Origin: Chaenocephalus aceratus
Taxonomy: Eukaryota > Chordata > Actinopteri > Perciformes > Channichthyidae
Assembly (NCBI GenBank): GCA_023974075.1
Contig: CM043793.1
Location: forward strand, 3,606,001-3,670,000
Reading direction: 5' to 3'
Length of the DNA stretch: 64,000 bases
The notes beneath the pieces are model-generated. The model searched no databases, was not told where the DNA came from, and was given only the letters and a program-made list of their open reading frames with translations. Within the stretch, counting starts at the first letter, position 1; each line of letters opens with the position of its first letter. Positions 19,002-29,374 of this stretch are shown in pieces. A program made the translations under genes and the position numbers.

Positions 19002-19376
19002 GTGGATCTGTTCGCCAGCCAGCGAAACAGCCACTGCGCCCAGTGGTTCTCCGTGGCTCGGAGCGACGACCCACCCTTGGGGGTGGACGCGTTTGCACAC
19101 GAGCCATGGCCAAGGAAGCTGCTATACGCCTTTCCACCGCTGCGTCTCATTCTCCCCCTCCTGAGGAGAGTGAGGCGAGAACATCTGTCAGTCATCCTAG
19201 TGGCTCCGGATCGCGTTGGGGCGCCGTGGTACTCAGAGATGACACAGATGAAGGTGGGCCAGCCCTGGGCGGTTCCCCAGTTCTGGGGGGCGATGTCTCA
19301 AGAGGCAGGTGCAATCGGGGCGTTACCCACTCTCGGCCGTCCTCTCCAGGTTTGGCTCCTGAGAGGGACAGGTTGA
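19002..19376 (+). pseudogene. DIRS methyltransferase-like domain, copy 1
   Basis: The frame directly after the in-frame stop reads VDLFASQRNSHCAQWFSVAR, GVDAFAHEPW, LLYAFPPLRLILPLLRRVRR and VILVAPDRVGAPWYSEM. This segment is the one that lies between RNase H and tyrosine recombinase in DIRS elements and was described as Dam-methyltransferase-like. Function in transposition is unknown. Ends at a stop near 19376, when the recombinase frame takes over. Confidence 0.65.
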
Positions 19377-20350
19377 GACAGGGTGGATTGTCTGATAGTG
19401 TTATGCAGTCTATCCAGGCAGCTAGAGCTGGATCCACCACAGCCTGTTACAGGCCAATGTGGCTAGGATTCCAGCGATGGTGTGAGGAGCGGAGAATAGA
19501 GCCCCTATCTTGTGAGTTAGGCTCTATTTTATCCTTCTTACAGTTACTGATGGACAGAGGGCTTGCGCATTCAACAGTGAAGGTGTATGCAGCAGCCATC
19601 TCGTCCTGCCATGAGGGATTTGGCGGCAGGTCAGCCTTTAGTCATCCACTGATGTCGCGGTTTTTACAGGGGGTCAGGAGGCTGCGCCCAGTAGTGCACG
19701 CCTCCACCCCACAGTGGGACCTGCCCCTAGTGCTCGAGGCTCTGGCCTCGGGGCCGTTTGAGCCTCTGGAGCTCTCCTCTCTGAAAGCATTGTCGTGGAA
19801 AACAGCTTTGCTTCTTGCCTTAACGACAGCCAAAAGGGTGTCCGAGTTAACTGCTCTGTCGGTGCACCCGAGCTGTTTACTGATTCGGGGTGACCGGAGA
19901 GGCGCAACACTCAGACCGAACCCCTCCTTTGTGCCCAAGAGCCTAAGGAGTGCGTTCAGGTCAAGGGCTATTCAGTTAGGGGGTTTTAGTCTTCCCCCCC
20001 ATGGTCGGGCCAGGGAAGCTAAACTGCACCTCCTCTGCCCGGTGCGTGCGCTAGCATGTTATGTAGAGCGCACGGCTGCCCTTAGACGCACCGAACAGCT
20101 GTTCGTGTGCTTCGGGGGCGGGGTGATCGGGAAAGCTCTGTCCAAGAAACGGCTGGCTCTGCGAGTGCATTGCACATGCCTACGGACAGGCAGGGAGAGT
20201 CTGCCCTACGGGGGTTCGTGCACACTCCACACAGGCTGTGGCTGCGTCAACAGCCTTATTCAACGGTGTGAGTGTGGAGGATTTATGCACAGCGGCGTCT
20301 TGGTCGACGCCAGGCCCCTTCATAAGGTTTTATCTCTTGGACATGTCGGG
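19375..20350 (+). pseudogene. DIRS tyrosine recombinase, copy 1, frameshifted and lacking the second Arg
   Basis: The core-binding part (SIQAARAGSTTACYRPMWLG, FLQLLMDRGLAHSTVKVYAA) and the first catalytic region (TTAKRVSELTALSV, with the first Arg) are open from 19375 to about 20150. A frameshift then follows. The catalytic C-terminus is in another frame: H at 20223-20225 in the context RAHSTQ, and the Tyr at 20331-20333 in IRFYLLDM. The intact copy at 25146-26204 has HSTR here; copy 1 has Gln for the second catalytic Arg (20232-20234). Both defects suggest that it is inactive. Confidence 0.8.
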
Positions 20351-21220
20351 CTCTTTCTCCTCGTCTGTGCTTGCGGGGGAAACACAGGACTGGTAGGGGG
20401 GAGGGGGGTTGTGGGTCAGTTGGCATCTGACCCCCTCCCCGGACGTAATGGTCCCAGGAGGGGCGGGGGGGGCGCACTGGGCCCTTACAGGGCTGGTAGC
20501 CCTCCACACTTTAGTCCACACACTCTGCACGGGCTCAGTGTTTGAGTGTGGGACGTGGGCTCTGACGCTCTCCCTGTTATCCTTAGGGATTCAGGGAGGC
20601 AAGCGTGTAGTAAGCCCATTCGGGGCCGAGGGGGCTCCCCCCATCCGTCTATGGGCGGGGGGGTGGGGGGTCCCCCGGCACTGTTTTTTGAGCACACTTT
20701 CTGCGAAGTAAGCGCAGCAGGGTGTGCTCTGTCAGCCACAGCCCAGATTTCTCCTCGGTTACAAACGGGTTAAAGAAGAATGTGGGGCAGCAGCTGCTGA
20801 CCATAAAAGCCGGTCAGGGGCAGTAGGGTGGAATATTATTGTTGGACGACAGTGCGCGTATACATCGCGGCTCCACCCACTGTACCCATAGAGTCCAGTA
20901 GAGGGTGGAGCCTGTGAGTGATATAACGTTGGGTTACGTATGGTAACCCTTGCCATATTAGCACAGGCGGAGCCCTCTACCCAGGGCACTGTCTGTCCTA
21001 TTCCGCTCGCTGAAGAGAGGTGTAGGATGATGGTCAGGAGGTGAGGCCTCCTTTTATACGGTGTGATGCGCGCGCATTCAGGTAGGCCCGCCCAAGGCCG
21101 GCTACGTCTATAGAAGTCTCAGTGGGAGAATGCTCGCAGGGTAAGGTAGTACCCATAGAGTCCAGTAGAGGGCTCCGTCTGTGCTAATATGACAACGGTT
21201 ACCATACGTAACCCAACGTT
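20351..21220 (+). repeat. DIRS copy 1 3' end: internal complementary region and right inverted terminal repeat
   Basis: At 20870-20985 the sequence ...GTGATATAACGTTGGGTTAC runs into TATGGTAACCCTTGCCATAT and AGCACAGGCGGAGCCCTCTA. From AACGTTGGG onward this is the reverse complement of the element's right end (21135-21220, ending ACGTAACCCAACGTT). The part left of AAC should be the complement of the 5' end. No gene is seen in 20351-20870. Confidence 0.75.
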
Positions 21221-21449
21221 ATTACCCGTCCCCCTTCTGTGTTATGAAGCTTTGTCTGCATGTAAACGGTCTGCAGAGTCACAAACCCTCAAAGTACACC
21301 CTGTAGGGAGTACAACTCTAACACAGAAAAGACCTGTGCTGCCCCAGAACGCCTCGTTGGAGATTTCTCTTTTTCCATTGTTTTCTTCCTGAGTATAGTG
21401 ACGTAACGGGCATAGGGTTAGTGACGTAACGGGCATAGTGACGTTCCAA
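21221..21449. other. Flank of DIRS copy 1
   Basis: No gene. AGTGACGTAACGGGCATAG occurs twice in close tandem at about 21397-21440, suggesting a small repeat or an element end. Confidence 0.4.
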
Positions 21450-21720
21450 GCCACATAGCTGCACCTGCAAGGTGAATACAGCTGGTAAAAGAAAAAGTGT
21501 TTGAATGCGTACATTAACAGGTTTATGATATCACTGCCCCGTCCAAGACACGATCTGACTTTAATTAGCCTACATTTGACTCGACTGTTTCGTCAACTTA
21601 ATGTGTTGCTTAAAATAATACTTATGCATACAGTAGCCTATGTGACACTGAGTGTTGCACGGCCAGATACGGCTCAGATAAGGAAATATATGATACATTA
21701 TGATGTGATATGATGTGATA
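21450..21720. repeat. Solo fragment of palindrome arm A
   Basis: AGCCACATAGCTGCACCTGC and about 250 bp following match 4705-4970 in the same orientation, without a partner arm. Confidence 0.8.
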
Positions 21721-23112
21721 TGAATGATAATGGGACACATCAACGTCTGCACTCACAGTGCCGCTGACTGTAGGGCCCCCGCGGCCACTAGGGGGCCCCC
21801 AAGCTGAAAGTATTTTTTTTTATTCATCCGAAAAACTAAAAAAGTTTAATTCATACACACAAAAATGAACAAAATTAGTAGAAGCGGGAGGGCTGAAACA
21901 TAGCTTGTGGAAAGTAGCCTTCCCGTGCATCATCCTAATACAGCGGCATTATTGCGTCAAAAACGTATAGAAATGAAGGAGTACAAAGAAATAAAGAAAA
22001 CAGGAGAAACAATTAAATAAAAGTTAGGGCAGGAAAACAACAAATGCATATATATATATATATATAATATATACGAAAACTAGATATAGAGTCATTTTCT
22101 GCACATGTCAATAGCAGTTTCAACTATCTTTTTTTGGAAATTAAAATACTATATATACAGTAAATATATACATAGGTACATGTACTTGGCAAATGAATAA
22201 TAATAATATATGCATAATTGCATATAAACATTGTGAACACTTATTTTCAAGTGACTTTTTTTACATTCATATGTTCACGCTGTGGTTTGGAACTGCTTTT
22301 GAATGTTATTAGGCATTTTGTTATGGAAAATGTTGTGCATAATCAGTACTGTTTTAAGCTGTACTATCTCAACACATTTGAATAGATTGAGTTTTTTTTA
22401 AATATAGGAGTTGTGTGTTCATATTTACCAACACCACAGACTATTCGTAATACTTTTTTTTTGGGATGTTATTATTCTTTGTAAATTTGTTGAGTACGTG
22501 TTTCCCATATTTCAGAGCAGTAGTAAAGGTAAGGGAGAAATAGACTGTTATAAAGAGTATCTTTTCTTCAAGAATATTCTTAGTATGATACAAAATACCG
22601 GGGCCTCATTCATTCCTATGAGAGTTGCTCATTAGCGCATGATGACAAAATTGCCCAACTTTTGAGAGAGCGAAACATCACAGATTACCCGGCATGCCTG
22701 AGAAGTCCCCGTATGTTCACTCATAGAGCATGCGCAACTTTAACCACGCCGCCCAAAAGGCTAGTTCACATTAACGTTAATTTGCATACACGTAACAGCA
22801 CCGCGCGTTCATGACAGTATGGTACTGGATTTATATTAACGAGGCGGCAGTTAGCAGCTAGCGGCTAGCTAGTAAAGTTACACATCAATCGTTATGTACT
22901 TTTATATTACGCTGACATCAGGATCTAGTGATATCCAAGCAACAGAGCTTCATTTAGCATGATACTTGTGTGGGTTGTACATGAAACCACTTGGTAATAT
23001 ATAAAAATGTATGTTGAAGCCTGTTATGATCAATTGTGAGTTAAAACTTTATCTAAAAAGTAAAGCTGATGATGGATTACTGTGGTGGAGTTAAAATAAC
23101 AATAGCCTATTT
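21721..23112. other. AT-rich intergenic sequence
   Basis: No coding sequence is supported. A G/C-rich motif CACTAGGGGGCCCCCAA lies at about 21785, a TA microsatellite at 22048-22072 and many A/T runs. No transposon termini were recognised. Confidence 0.5.
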
Positions 23113-23242
23113 GTTTGTGGGGTAGGTAAGTTTGAGAAACCGGCTCGAGTTCGCTAGAATTTGAAAATACACAACCGGAGAAAATCTACCACTTCCTTAT
23201 AGAGCCCCTCCTCCAACACACATGAACGCACACATGACCAAT

Positions 23243-24223
23243 AGCCGCTTTCACACCGCAGGACTTGCGGTACTTTAGTGCCGGCACTAAAGTACCACTA
23301 AAGTACCACGGCACTAAATCCGCCAGGGGGCTAGTGCCAATCGCATTCACACCGCAGTACTTTCCCTGAGGCACGATTACGCTGACGTCACTTCGTCTTC
23401 TTCTTCTCTGGGTTTACTGGCAGGCCGCAAAACCACTTCACGGCGAGTACAACAAAAAAACGAGAGAAGAAGAACTACACGGGGGGAGGGGGTATAAAGC
23501 CCATCCGCTGTATGAGGCGTTTGTTTACTTTCCGACCTCAGACATGATGGAGTTCATAAGGGTAATTTACAAATAAAATATCGTATGCATGTAAATTGAA
23601 GTTAAATAACAGTGTGAAATGTAAAATAAAGTGTAAGTAGTTTCAAAACAATGTAACAGTGGCAATATATATAGCAGCAGACACACCTTAGTGCAAGTTA
23701 GGTGTCAGTATTTTTACCCGGCATCCGTGTGCACTGTGCACGATTCCCAGCTCAAGTAGCGAACATCGCTCAAAACATTTGGAGTTGGGAACTGCTTTCT
23801 GTAGAAGCTGCTGCATCCCGTCCTTGGAGTAAATTGCCAGAAGCGCCGACACTTCCTCATCATTCCACCGCTCCGGTGTTGTAGTACGTGTGGTCATAAC
23901 TGCTTTAAAGTACAAAAAAACTACTCGCTCAGGTGTGGATGTGGTTTTGTAGCGAGGAAAAAAATGGCTGCCTAACAAAACAAATTCAGAGTCTAACGGG
24001 GCGTGGTTTGCAATTCGCCCAGCCAATAGAAATAGAATAGAAATTGGCACTCTTTTGTCACCAGGTTCGTACCACCTCTCTAGCAGGGACTAAAAAGTAC
24101 CAAAAGAGTTCCAAAAGAGTTCCCGGCACTGAGTAGTCCCGGCGGTGTGAACGCGACATTATTGGTACTAACGGAACTAAAGAACTAAAGTACCAGGGAA
24201 AGTCCTGCGGTGTGAACGCGGCT
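23243..24223 (-). mobile_element. Small PIF-Harbinger element with Myb/SANT fragment
   Basis: TIRs AGCCGCTTTCACACCGCAGG (23243) and inverse (24223); TSD AAT (23240-23242 and 24224-24226). The uninterrupted target ACCAATGAGG survives in the related MITE at about 10019-10029, so the boundaries are set by comparison with an empty site. Further CTAAAGTACC repeats lie near both ends. Its only coding remnant is the Myb/SANT piece on minus. Confidence 0.9.
23688..23910 (-). pseudogene. Myb/SANT-like domain fragment of Harbinger accessory protein
   Basis: On the minus strand TTTPERWNDEEVSALLAIYS and KDGMQQLLQKAVPNSKCFER match the first helices of the Myb/SANT-like (trihelix) domain usual in the second ORF of fish Harbingers (W-x-D/E-E-E-V-x-A-L-L pattern). 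The third helix is not continued; after CFERC the frame leaves the domain. It is the remnant of a DNA-binding partner protein, here left in a 1-kb non-autonomous copy. Confidence 0.6.
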
Positions 24224-24493
24224 AATGAGGGCACAAGATAAGTTTGTGCCCCGATGGAAGGCTGACAGGCAGGTAGGCCATCCAATCCGTTTAGCCGGGC
24301 CGGGCCAGGCCGGCTAAACGGATTGTTTGTACCTTTTACAGTATTACGGCTTCTCCAGATGAATTTTTTTTATGGATTTTTTGTCAAAGCACTTAAGATA
24401 TTCATTACTATCGGGATGTTAAGAGCATTCCATGGAATATAACAAAAAGTGTATCTCGAGCCGGTTTCTGAAACTTACCTACCCCACCTTTAA

Positions 24494-24745
24494 GTAACCC
24501 ACAAGTAACTAAAACAATTGCAAGTGCAATAAGAAGCTACAGGAACGTTAATCTACGTCGGTAATATTAACTTTATTTAATACAACATTTACGGTACAAG
24601 ATTTACATCATACAGCCCATGTAGTATAATATTTTACAAATGATGAATTACAGCAAACATGTGCAATATATCCATTATTACAGCTCCGTGGGATGGCAGT
24701 AAGGCGATATGGTCCGTTGTTATTGTGCATCCATGGGTAAAGAGA
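24494..24745. other. AT-rich flank between MITE and DIRS copy 2
   Basis: No gene or element end is recognised; AT-rich sequence with TTAATACAAC-like stretches. Confidence 0.4.
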
Positions 24746-24987
24746 AACTATAGGTTACTTACGTAACCCCAGGGCTCAGAGTAACATGAAGTGAGATGTC
24801 TCACTATGGGATGCGCCTCATCGCGGAGCAAACTGAAGCATCAATCTCATTACGCCAATCCTGATTGGCTGGTGATCTTGACGTCAACGTCAGGGGAAAT
24901 CACCCCCTATAAGTAGCCTGCGCCACGACGCATGCGTCATTCAAAATAAGCACCTCTTCTCGCTTCACCATAGCAAGGAGGGCCGTC

Positions 24988-25088
24988 TGGTGAGACATCT
25001 CACTTCATGTTATTCTGACGACTGGGGTTACGTAAGTAACCTATAGTTCTCATTCATAACACTCCGTTCGATGTCTCACTATGGGATA
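24988..25088. repeat. Internal complementary region of DIRS copy 2
   Basis: The first half, ACTTCATGTTATTCTGACGA to CCTATAG (to 25046), is the complement of the left end (24749-24805). The second half, TTCTCATTCATAACACTCCG (from 25047), is the complement of the right end (30150-30192). The two meet at a shared GTT. In the DIRS1 model this region templates completion of the termini and circle formation. Confidence 0.9.
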
Positions 25089-25145
25089 TTGTAGCTCCCG
25101 TATTGCCAGACGAGCTTATCTCGAAGATCACCGATCAACCAGAAT

Positions 25146-26204
25146 TTAACAGGTGGAGTCCCGACTCAACAAGGTGCCCAGCACTGCTCGGGCCACGCTT
25201 GGAGCGGAGACGTCCAGCCTGTAAAAGCGGACAAAAGTGAGCGGCGAAGACCAGCTTGCCGCCGCACAGATATCCTGGATGGAAACACCCTTGAACAAAG
25301 CCCAGGATGTAGCCAGGCCCCGAGTCGAGTGAGCCCGCAGACCCGAAGGTGCTTGCAAATTCTGACTCGTATAGGCCAAAGCAATCGCCTCCACGATCCA
25401 GTGGGAGAGCCGTTGCTTAGTAACAGGCTTACCCTTGTGAGGTTTAGCCCAGGACACGAAGAGTTGGTCATTAAGATGAAGCTCTTTTGATCTGTCCATA
25501 TATGTGTGTAAAGCCCGGACTGGACACAACAGATCCTGCTGCTGCTCCCCGGAGGAAACCAGCTGCGGAGGAAATGCCTCAATGTCAATTGGGGTACACG
25601 AACCAACCACCTTTGGTGTAAAGGCAGGGTTGGGCTTCAACAACACTCTCGTTTGCCCTGGGGCGAACTGAGTGCATGAGGGATGTACAGACAGTGCATG
25701 GATATCGCTGACCCGCTTGGCGGATGCCAGGGCCGGTAACAGCACTGTCTTGAGTGACAGATGTTTCATGTCAGCTCCTTCCAGGGGTTCAAATGGGGTC
25801 ATTCTGAGCCCATTTAAAACCACTGCCAGATCCCATAAGGGCAGCAGCGACCTGGAGACAGGGAGGAGCCTGCGCGCTCCCTTCATAAAACGGCAAACCA
25901 AAGGATGTTGGCTAGCCGTCTTACCCTCAAAGCCCACATGGCATGCAGCAATAGCAGCTAGGTACACCTTGATCGTGGAGAAAGCTCTGTGTGTATCGAT
26001 CAAGTCCTGTAGGAATGATAAAATCACCCCGACAGGACATTGAAAAGAGATGTGTCCTTCTTGAAGGCACCACTCCTCAAACACCCTCCACTTACTGTCG
26101 TAAAGAGACCTGGTGGAGGAAGCTCTCGCACTCTGAATAGTGTGTATCACCTTCTGAGGGAGTCCCACTGTATTCAGATTGTACCACTCACGGGTCAGGC
26201 CCAT
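25146..26204 (-). CDS. DIRS tyrosine recombinase, copy 2, uninterrupted
   Basis: A 352-residue open frame. N-terminal core-binding part: VIHTIQSARASSTRSLYDSK and FLQDLIDTHRAFSTIKVYLA. Catalytic part: ASAKRVSDIHALSVHPSC (first Arg), LRAHSTRGLATSWALF (H-x-x-R), then AASWSSPLTFVRFYRLD (Trp and the nucleophilic Tyr). All residues expected for a DIRS recombinase are present. This enzyme integrates the circular cDNA into the host genome without target duplication. The start is uncertain, because the DIRS recombinase is usually translated as part of a longer overlapping ORF; the M at 26204 is simply the first in frame. Frames upstream are broken. Confidence 0.88.
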   Translation of the reverse strand: MGLTREWYNLNTVGLPQKVIHTIQSARASSTRSLYDSKWRVFEEWCLQEGHISFQCPVGVILSFLQDLIDTHRAFSTIKVYLAAIAACHVGFEGKTASQHPLVCRFMKGARRLLPVSRSLLPLWDLAVVLNGLRMTPFEPLEGADMKHLSLKTVLLPALASAKRVSDIHALSVHPSCTQFAPGQTRVLLKPNPAFTPKVVGSCTPIDIEAFPPQLVSSGEQQQDLLCPVRALHTYMDRSKELHLNDQLFVSWAKPHKGKPVTKQRLSHWIVEAIALAYTSQNLQAPSGLRAHSTRGLATSWALFKGVSIQDICAAASWSSPLTFVRFYRLDVSAPSVARAVLGTLLSRDSTC

Positions 26205-26506
26205 AGTGCCCCGCGCTCTGGGCGTGGGTGAAGGATCGCCCCCCCCCCGCCTGAGACAATCTGTCCCTGCGTGGTGGGGGCTGCCATGGCTGCCTGCACA
26301 ACAGCTGATATATCTCCGCCAGCCCGTACGTTGCGGGCTAGGGCGGAAACATCAGAGTACGTGTGTGGCGTTGCTCCTTCACTCTGGCCAGAGTTGGGGG
26401 TAACAGAGCCAGGGGTGGGAACGCGCACAGAGGACCCGGAGGTCGATCGTGTACGAGTGTGTCCCCGCCTAACAGTGCGTTTAAATCGTGCATTAAAGAG
26501 AACAGC

Positions 26507-26845
26507 TCATTGAGCATTTTCTCCTTTTGCGAACAGACTTAACGCGGCTCCGCCGTAACGCACCCACAGCGGACTCCCGATCCTTGGATGAGGAGTCCAG
26601 TCTGCATAGAGTGGTGCACCTCTGGACAGTAGTTCTGTCCCGAGGTACATCACTCCTGGTACATGCGTCGCTCTCAGAGAGAGGAGACGTCTGCCGCTCC
26701 AAGGGATCAGTTTGTGTGCCAGTGTGTGTGACTGGAGACAACGCAACCTCCCCTGGCGGTTTATACACGATATCGTGTTGTCTGTCCTCACGAGGACATG
26801 GTGTCCTCTGAGAGAAGGCAGGAAGCGTTTTAGGGTGGGGAACAC
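26507..26845 (-). pseudogene. DIRS RNase H, C-terminal half, copy 2
   Basis: FPTLKRFLPSLRGHHVLVRT and DNTISCINRQG correspond to the RNase H block with the second Asp; VPGVMYLGTELLSRGAPLYA is the final motif. The preceding Glu region (PELLAVF) is outside this frame, and the first Asp and the RT were not found. Compared with copy 1 (18150-19001) about two thirds of RT/RNase H is absent. Confidence 0.75.
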
Positions 26846-26849
26846 CGCT

Positions 26850-27302
26850 AAAAGCTCCGGGTAGTTTACGTGTGCCCGCTGGAGGTCTCTGCTCTAGAGA
26901 CCTCTCACCGGGCGACCTTCGTAAATACCCTATCAGCCTGTCTGACCTGCGTCCGTGGTGACCACCTTCCGTGAAAGGACAGCACCCGTAGGCGCGTCCC
27001 GCACTAGAAAAGTCGGGTGTAGTGCCACTACGCATTACACAATAACCAATACTCTCCGCACGCCGTGGCGCGCGGGGTTTAGTTTTATTATGAGGACCAT
27101 GTTGAGTGGGTGCTTTACGAGGACATTTTCCCCCGTAATCTGACTCCGCTCGGTGGGCATTATAGATAAAACCCTTCTTTCCAGAATATGGGTTGACTCT
27201 CTCTGGGTTTGTGAAAACAGATAAAGTATAACTGTTTTGAGAAGCCCAGGCAGACATCGTGAGTATCTCCTGCTGTATGCTCCTTAGAGCCAGCTGAGAT
27301 GT
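26850..27302 (-). other. Rearranged DIRS copy 2 interior
   Basis: The minus strand frame 27839-26493 passes through without stop but has no recognisable domain here. By place it is a remnant of the segment upstream of RT, joined to RNase H by a deletion. Confidence 0.4.
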
Positions 27303-27492
27303 CACGTTTACGGCTCCGGCCGGCACTGCGCATGCGCGTGACGGAGGTGCCCTTTCAGCTCCAGCCGGCACAGCGCATGCGTGTGACGGTGGTGCCTTCA
27401 CAGCTCCAGTCGGCACTGCGCCTGCGCGTGCCGGTGGTGCCCTTACAGCTCTAGCCGGCACTGTGCATGCGCGAGACGGTGGTGCCTTCACA
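27303..27492. repeat. GC-rich tandem array, about 45-54 bp units, in DIRS copy 2
   Basis: Four imperfect units with GCTCCAGCCGGCACTGCGCA and TGACGGTGGTGCCTTTACAG. On the minus strand it encodes repeats of the type KAPPSRACAVPAGAV. A shorter array of two units occurs at 28617-28712. Confidence 0.85.
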
Positions 27493-27518
27493 GACCTGTT
27501 TATTATCCACCTTTTGAG

Positions 27519-29075
27519 AGAGGCCGTAGCTGCTCTCAGAAGGGGATTTATAGTTAACGGACTGTTTATTGTTTTTCTTTTCATTTTCTTGAGCTGCGCC
27601 CTTGGCCGAGGCCTGGATGCGTCAGCGGAAAATGGTTTATTTAAACAACAAAGATGTGACATGTGTTTGTGCGGACTTGAGGATGACGTTGAGGCATCTC
27701 TCGAGGCGGCGGGAACACATTCACGGAGGGGAGAAGGAGGGGCTGTCCCGCCGCTCGCTTCTTCTTCCTCGACTGCTCGCCGAAATTCTGGGTTGGCTGA
27801 GCCTGAGCTGCAGCCGGAACCGGAGATTTCCTCGGCCAACTTGCCCTTGTCTCCAGCCTGGGCTGGGGACTCGGGGTGGGCTGCGACCTCTGCGTCTTCG
27901 GTGTTTTAAACCGAGCAGAGTTCGAGGCAGCTTGGGTGTCGTGAGTATCTCCTGCTGCATGCTCCTTAGAGCCAGCTGAGATGTCACGCTTACGGCCCGT
28001 CCACACAGCGGCGTGCGCTGACGCTTGCCGGCGGGCGTGTCTGAAACTCGACCAACAACCAATCACATGAATCTCCCGCCCCTGACACACAAGCAGCGGT
28101 TTGATTGGCTAGAGCTTGGACTGGCATATGATGAGATGCCGTAGCTGTTCTCAAAAGGGGAGAAAATTGGCGGGCTGCTTATTGGTTTTATTGATTTTCT
28201 ATTCATTTTTTTGAGCTGCGCCCTCGGCCTGAAGCCTGGATGCGTCAGCGGCAAATGTTTAATGACAGAGGAATCAACCAACGTGTGACATGTGTTTGTG
28301 CGGACTTGAGGATGGCGTTTAGGCATCTCTCGAGGCGGCGGGAACACATTCACGGAGGGGAGAAGGAGGGGCTGTCACGCCGCTCGCTTCTTCTTCCTCG
28401 ACTGCTGGCCGAAATTCTGGGTTGGCTGAGCCTGAGCTGCAGCCGGAACCGGAGATTTTCTCGGCCAACTTGCCCTTGTCTCCAGCCTGGGCTGGGGACT
28501 CGGGGTGGGCTGCGACCTCTGCGTCTTCGGTGTTTTAAACCGAGCAGAGTTCGAGGCAGCTTGGGTGTCGTGAGTATCTCCTGCTGCATGCTCCTAGAGC
28601 CAGCTGAGATGTCACGCTTACGGCTCCAGCCGGCACTGCGCATGCGTGTGACGGTGGTGCCTTTACAGCTCCAGCCGGCACTGCGCGTGGCGGTGGTGCC
28701 TTCACAGACCCGTCAATAATCCGCCTTTTGAGAGATGCCGTAGCTGCTCTCAAAAGGGGAGAAAATTGGCGGGCTGCTTATTGGTTTTATTGATTTCCTT
28801 TTCATTTTTTTTGAGCTGCGCCCTCGGCCTGAAGCCTGGATGCGTCAGCGGCAAATGTTTAATGACAGAGGAATCAACCAACGTGTGACATGTGTTTGTG
28901 CGGACTTGAGGATGGTGTTTAGGCATCTCTCGAGGCGGCGGGAACACATTCACGGAGGGGAGAAGGAGGGGCTGTCACGCTGCTCGCTTCTTCTTCCTCG
29001 ACTGCTGGCCAAAATTCTGGGTTGGCTGAGCCTGAGCTGCAGCCGGAACCGGAGATTTTCTCGGCCAACTTGTCT
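27519..29075 (-). repeat. Tandemly triplicated gag segment, DIRS copy 2
   Basis: Three copies of a segment with CATTCACGGAGGGGAGAAGG and GTTGGCTGAGCCTGAGCTGC: copy 1 27519-27989, copy 2 28133-28610, copy 3 28733-29075. The spacing is 614 and 600 bp. On minus each encodes SGSGCSSGSANPEF, then a Glu-rich stretch and PPSPLRECVPAASRDA. Copy 3 joins the gag N-terminus. The copies are separated by the GC-rich array, or in one case by a Harbinger fragment. Confidence 0.9.
27993..28130 (+). mobile_element. Truncated Harbinger MITE inside DIRS copy 2
   Basis: Begins CGGCCCGTCCACACAGCGGC after TTA (27990-27992) and runs to GGACTGGCATATGAT, matching 48575-48680 in part. No right terminus: it breaks off at the start of the second gag repeat. 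Confidence 0.7.
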
Positions 29076-29374
29076 AGTCTGGCCGCAGCGCGCTGACACA
29101 CGGCTTGCAGGTCCATACTGAGACAGGGCGAAGCTGGGGTGCTATCGCCCGGGAGAGCAGCCATCGCTCCCGGCTTTGCAGCCTGAGCTGGTGACACGAA
29201 GATGTCGTCTTCTTGCTCGTCCGAATCAGACAGGAGGAACTCAGAGGCATCCTCTTCGTCCTCCATGTAATCCAATTCTAGGACATCTTCCGCGGGTGAA
29301 ACCATGGTGAGGTCCAGCCGGGAGCCCCAGCTTGGTATAGCGTGGGGCCCCGTTCCCGCGTCCTTTGCCGCCAC
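28919..29374 (-). pseudogene. DIRS gag-like ORF1 N-terminal part, copy 2
   Basis: On minus from about 29374: RLDLTMVSPAEDVLELDYME, acidic DEEDASEFLLSDSDEQEDDI, then SPAQAAKPGAMAALPGDSTP and LQAVCQRAAARLDKLA. This acidic-to-alanine-rich N-terminus is familiar from ORF1 of fish DIRS elements. It is followed on the same strand by the triplicated gag segment, after which the ORF loses the order of an intact gag. Start: an M at 29374 is in frame, but the frame is open further up, so the true start may be elsewhere. Confidence 0.6.

Larger units (their letters stand above)
1..21220 (+). mobile_element. DIRS-like retrotransposon (copy 1), split by two Harbinger elements; 5' end outside window
   Basis: A gag-like remnant sits at 14-790 and an RT, RNase H, methyltransferase-like and tyrosine recombinase block at 17.7-20.35 kb, all on the plus strand in the order known for DIRS1-like elements. 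The right end is an inverted terminal repeat ending ...CCCAACGTT at 21220. Just upstream, about 20870-20985, is a segment whose second half is the reverse complement of that right end, joined at AAC to a sequence expected to be the complement of the left end: the internal complementary region typical of DIRS. The left terminal repeat is not in the window. The stretch 1889-17258 is Harbinger DNA. That 1-1888 and 17259-21220 are halves of one copy is an inference from order and strand. Confidence 0.7.
23116..24489. mobile_element. T2-like MITE with long TIRs, interrupted by a small Harbinger
   Basis: Inverted ends: GTGGGGTAGGTAAGTTTGAG at 23117 and ...ACTTACCTACCCCACCT at 24489, followed by TTAA (24490-24493). 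The left TTAA is decayed. The inner sequence matches 9895-10105. The TTAAAGGTGGGG terminus resembles the TTAAAGGRR end of T2/Kolobok MITEs. Confidence 0.7.

Noticed and set aside
26493..27839. 448-codon minus ORF as a new gene
   Set aside because: It is a chance fusion of a gag segment, a GC-rich array and rearranged DIRS interior; the RNase H in the same area lies in another frame.
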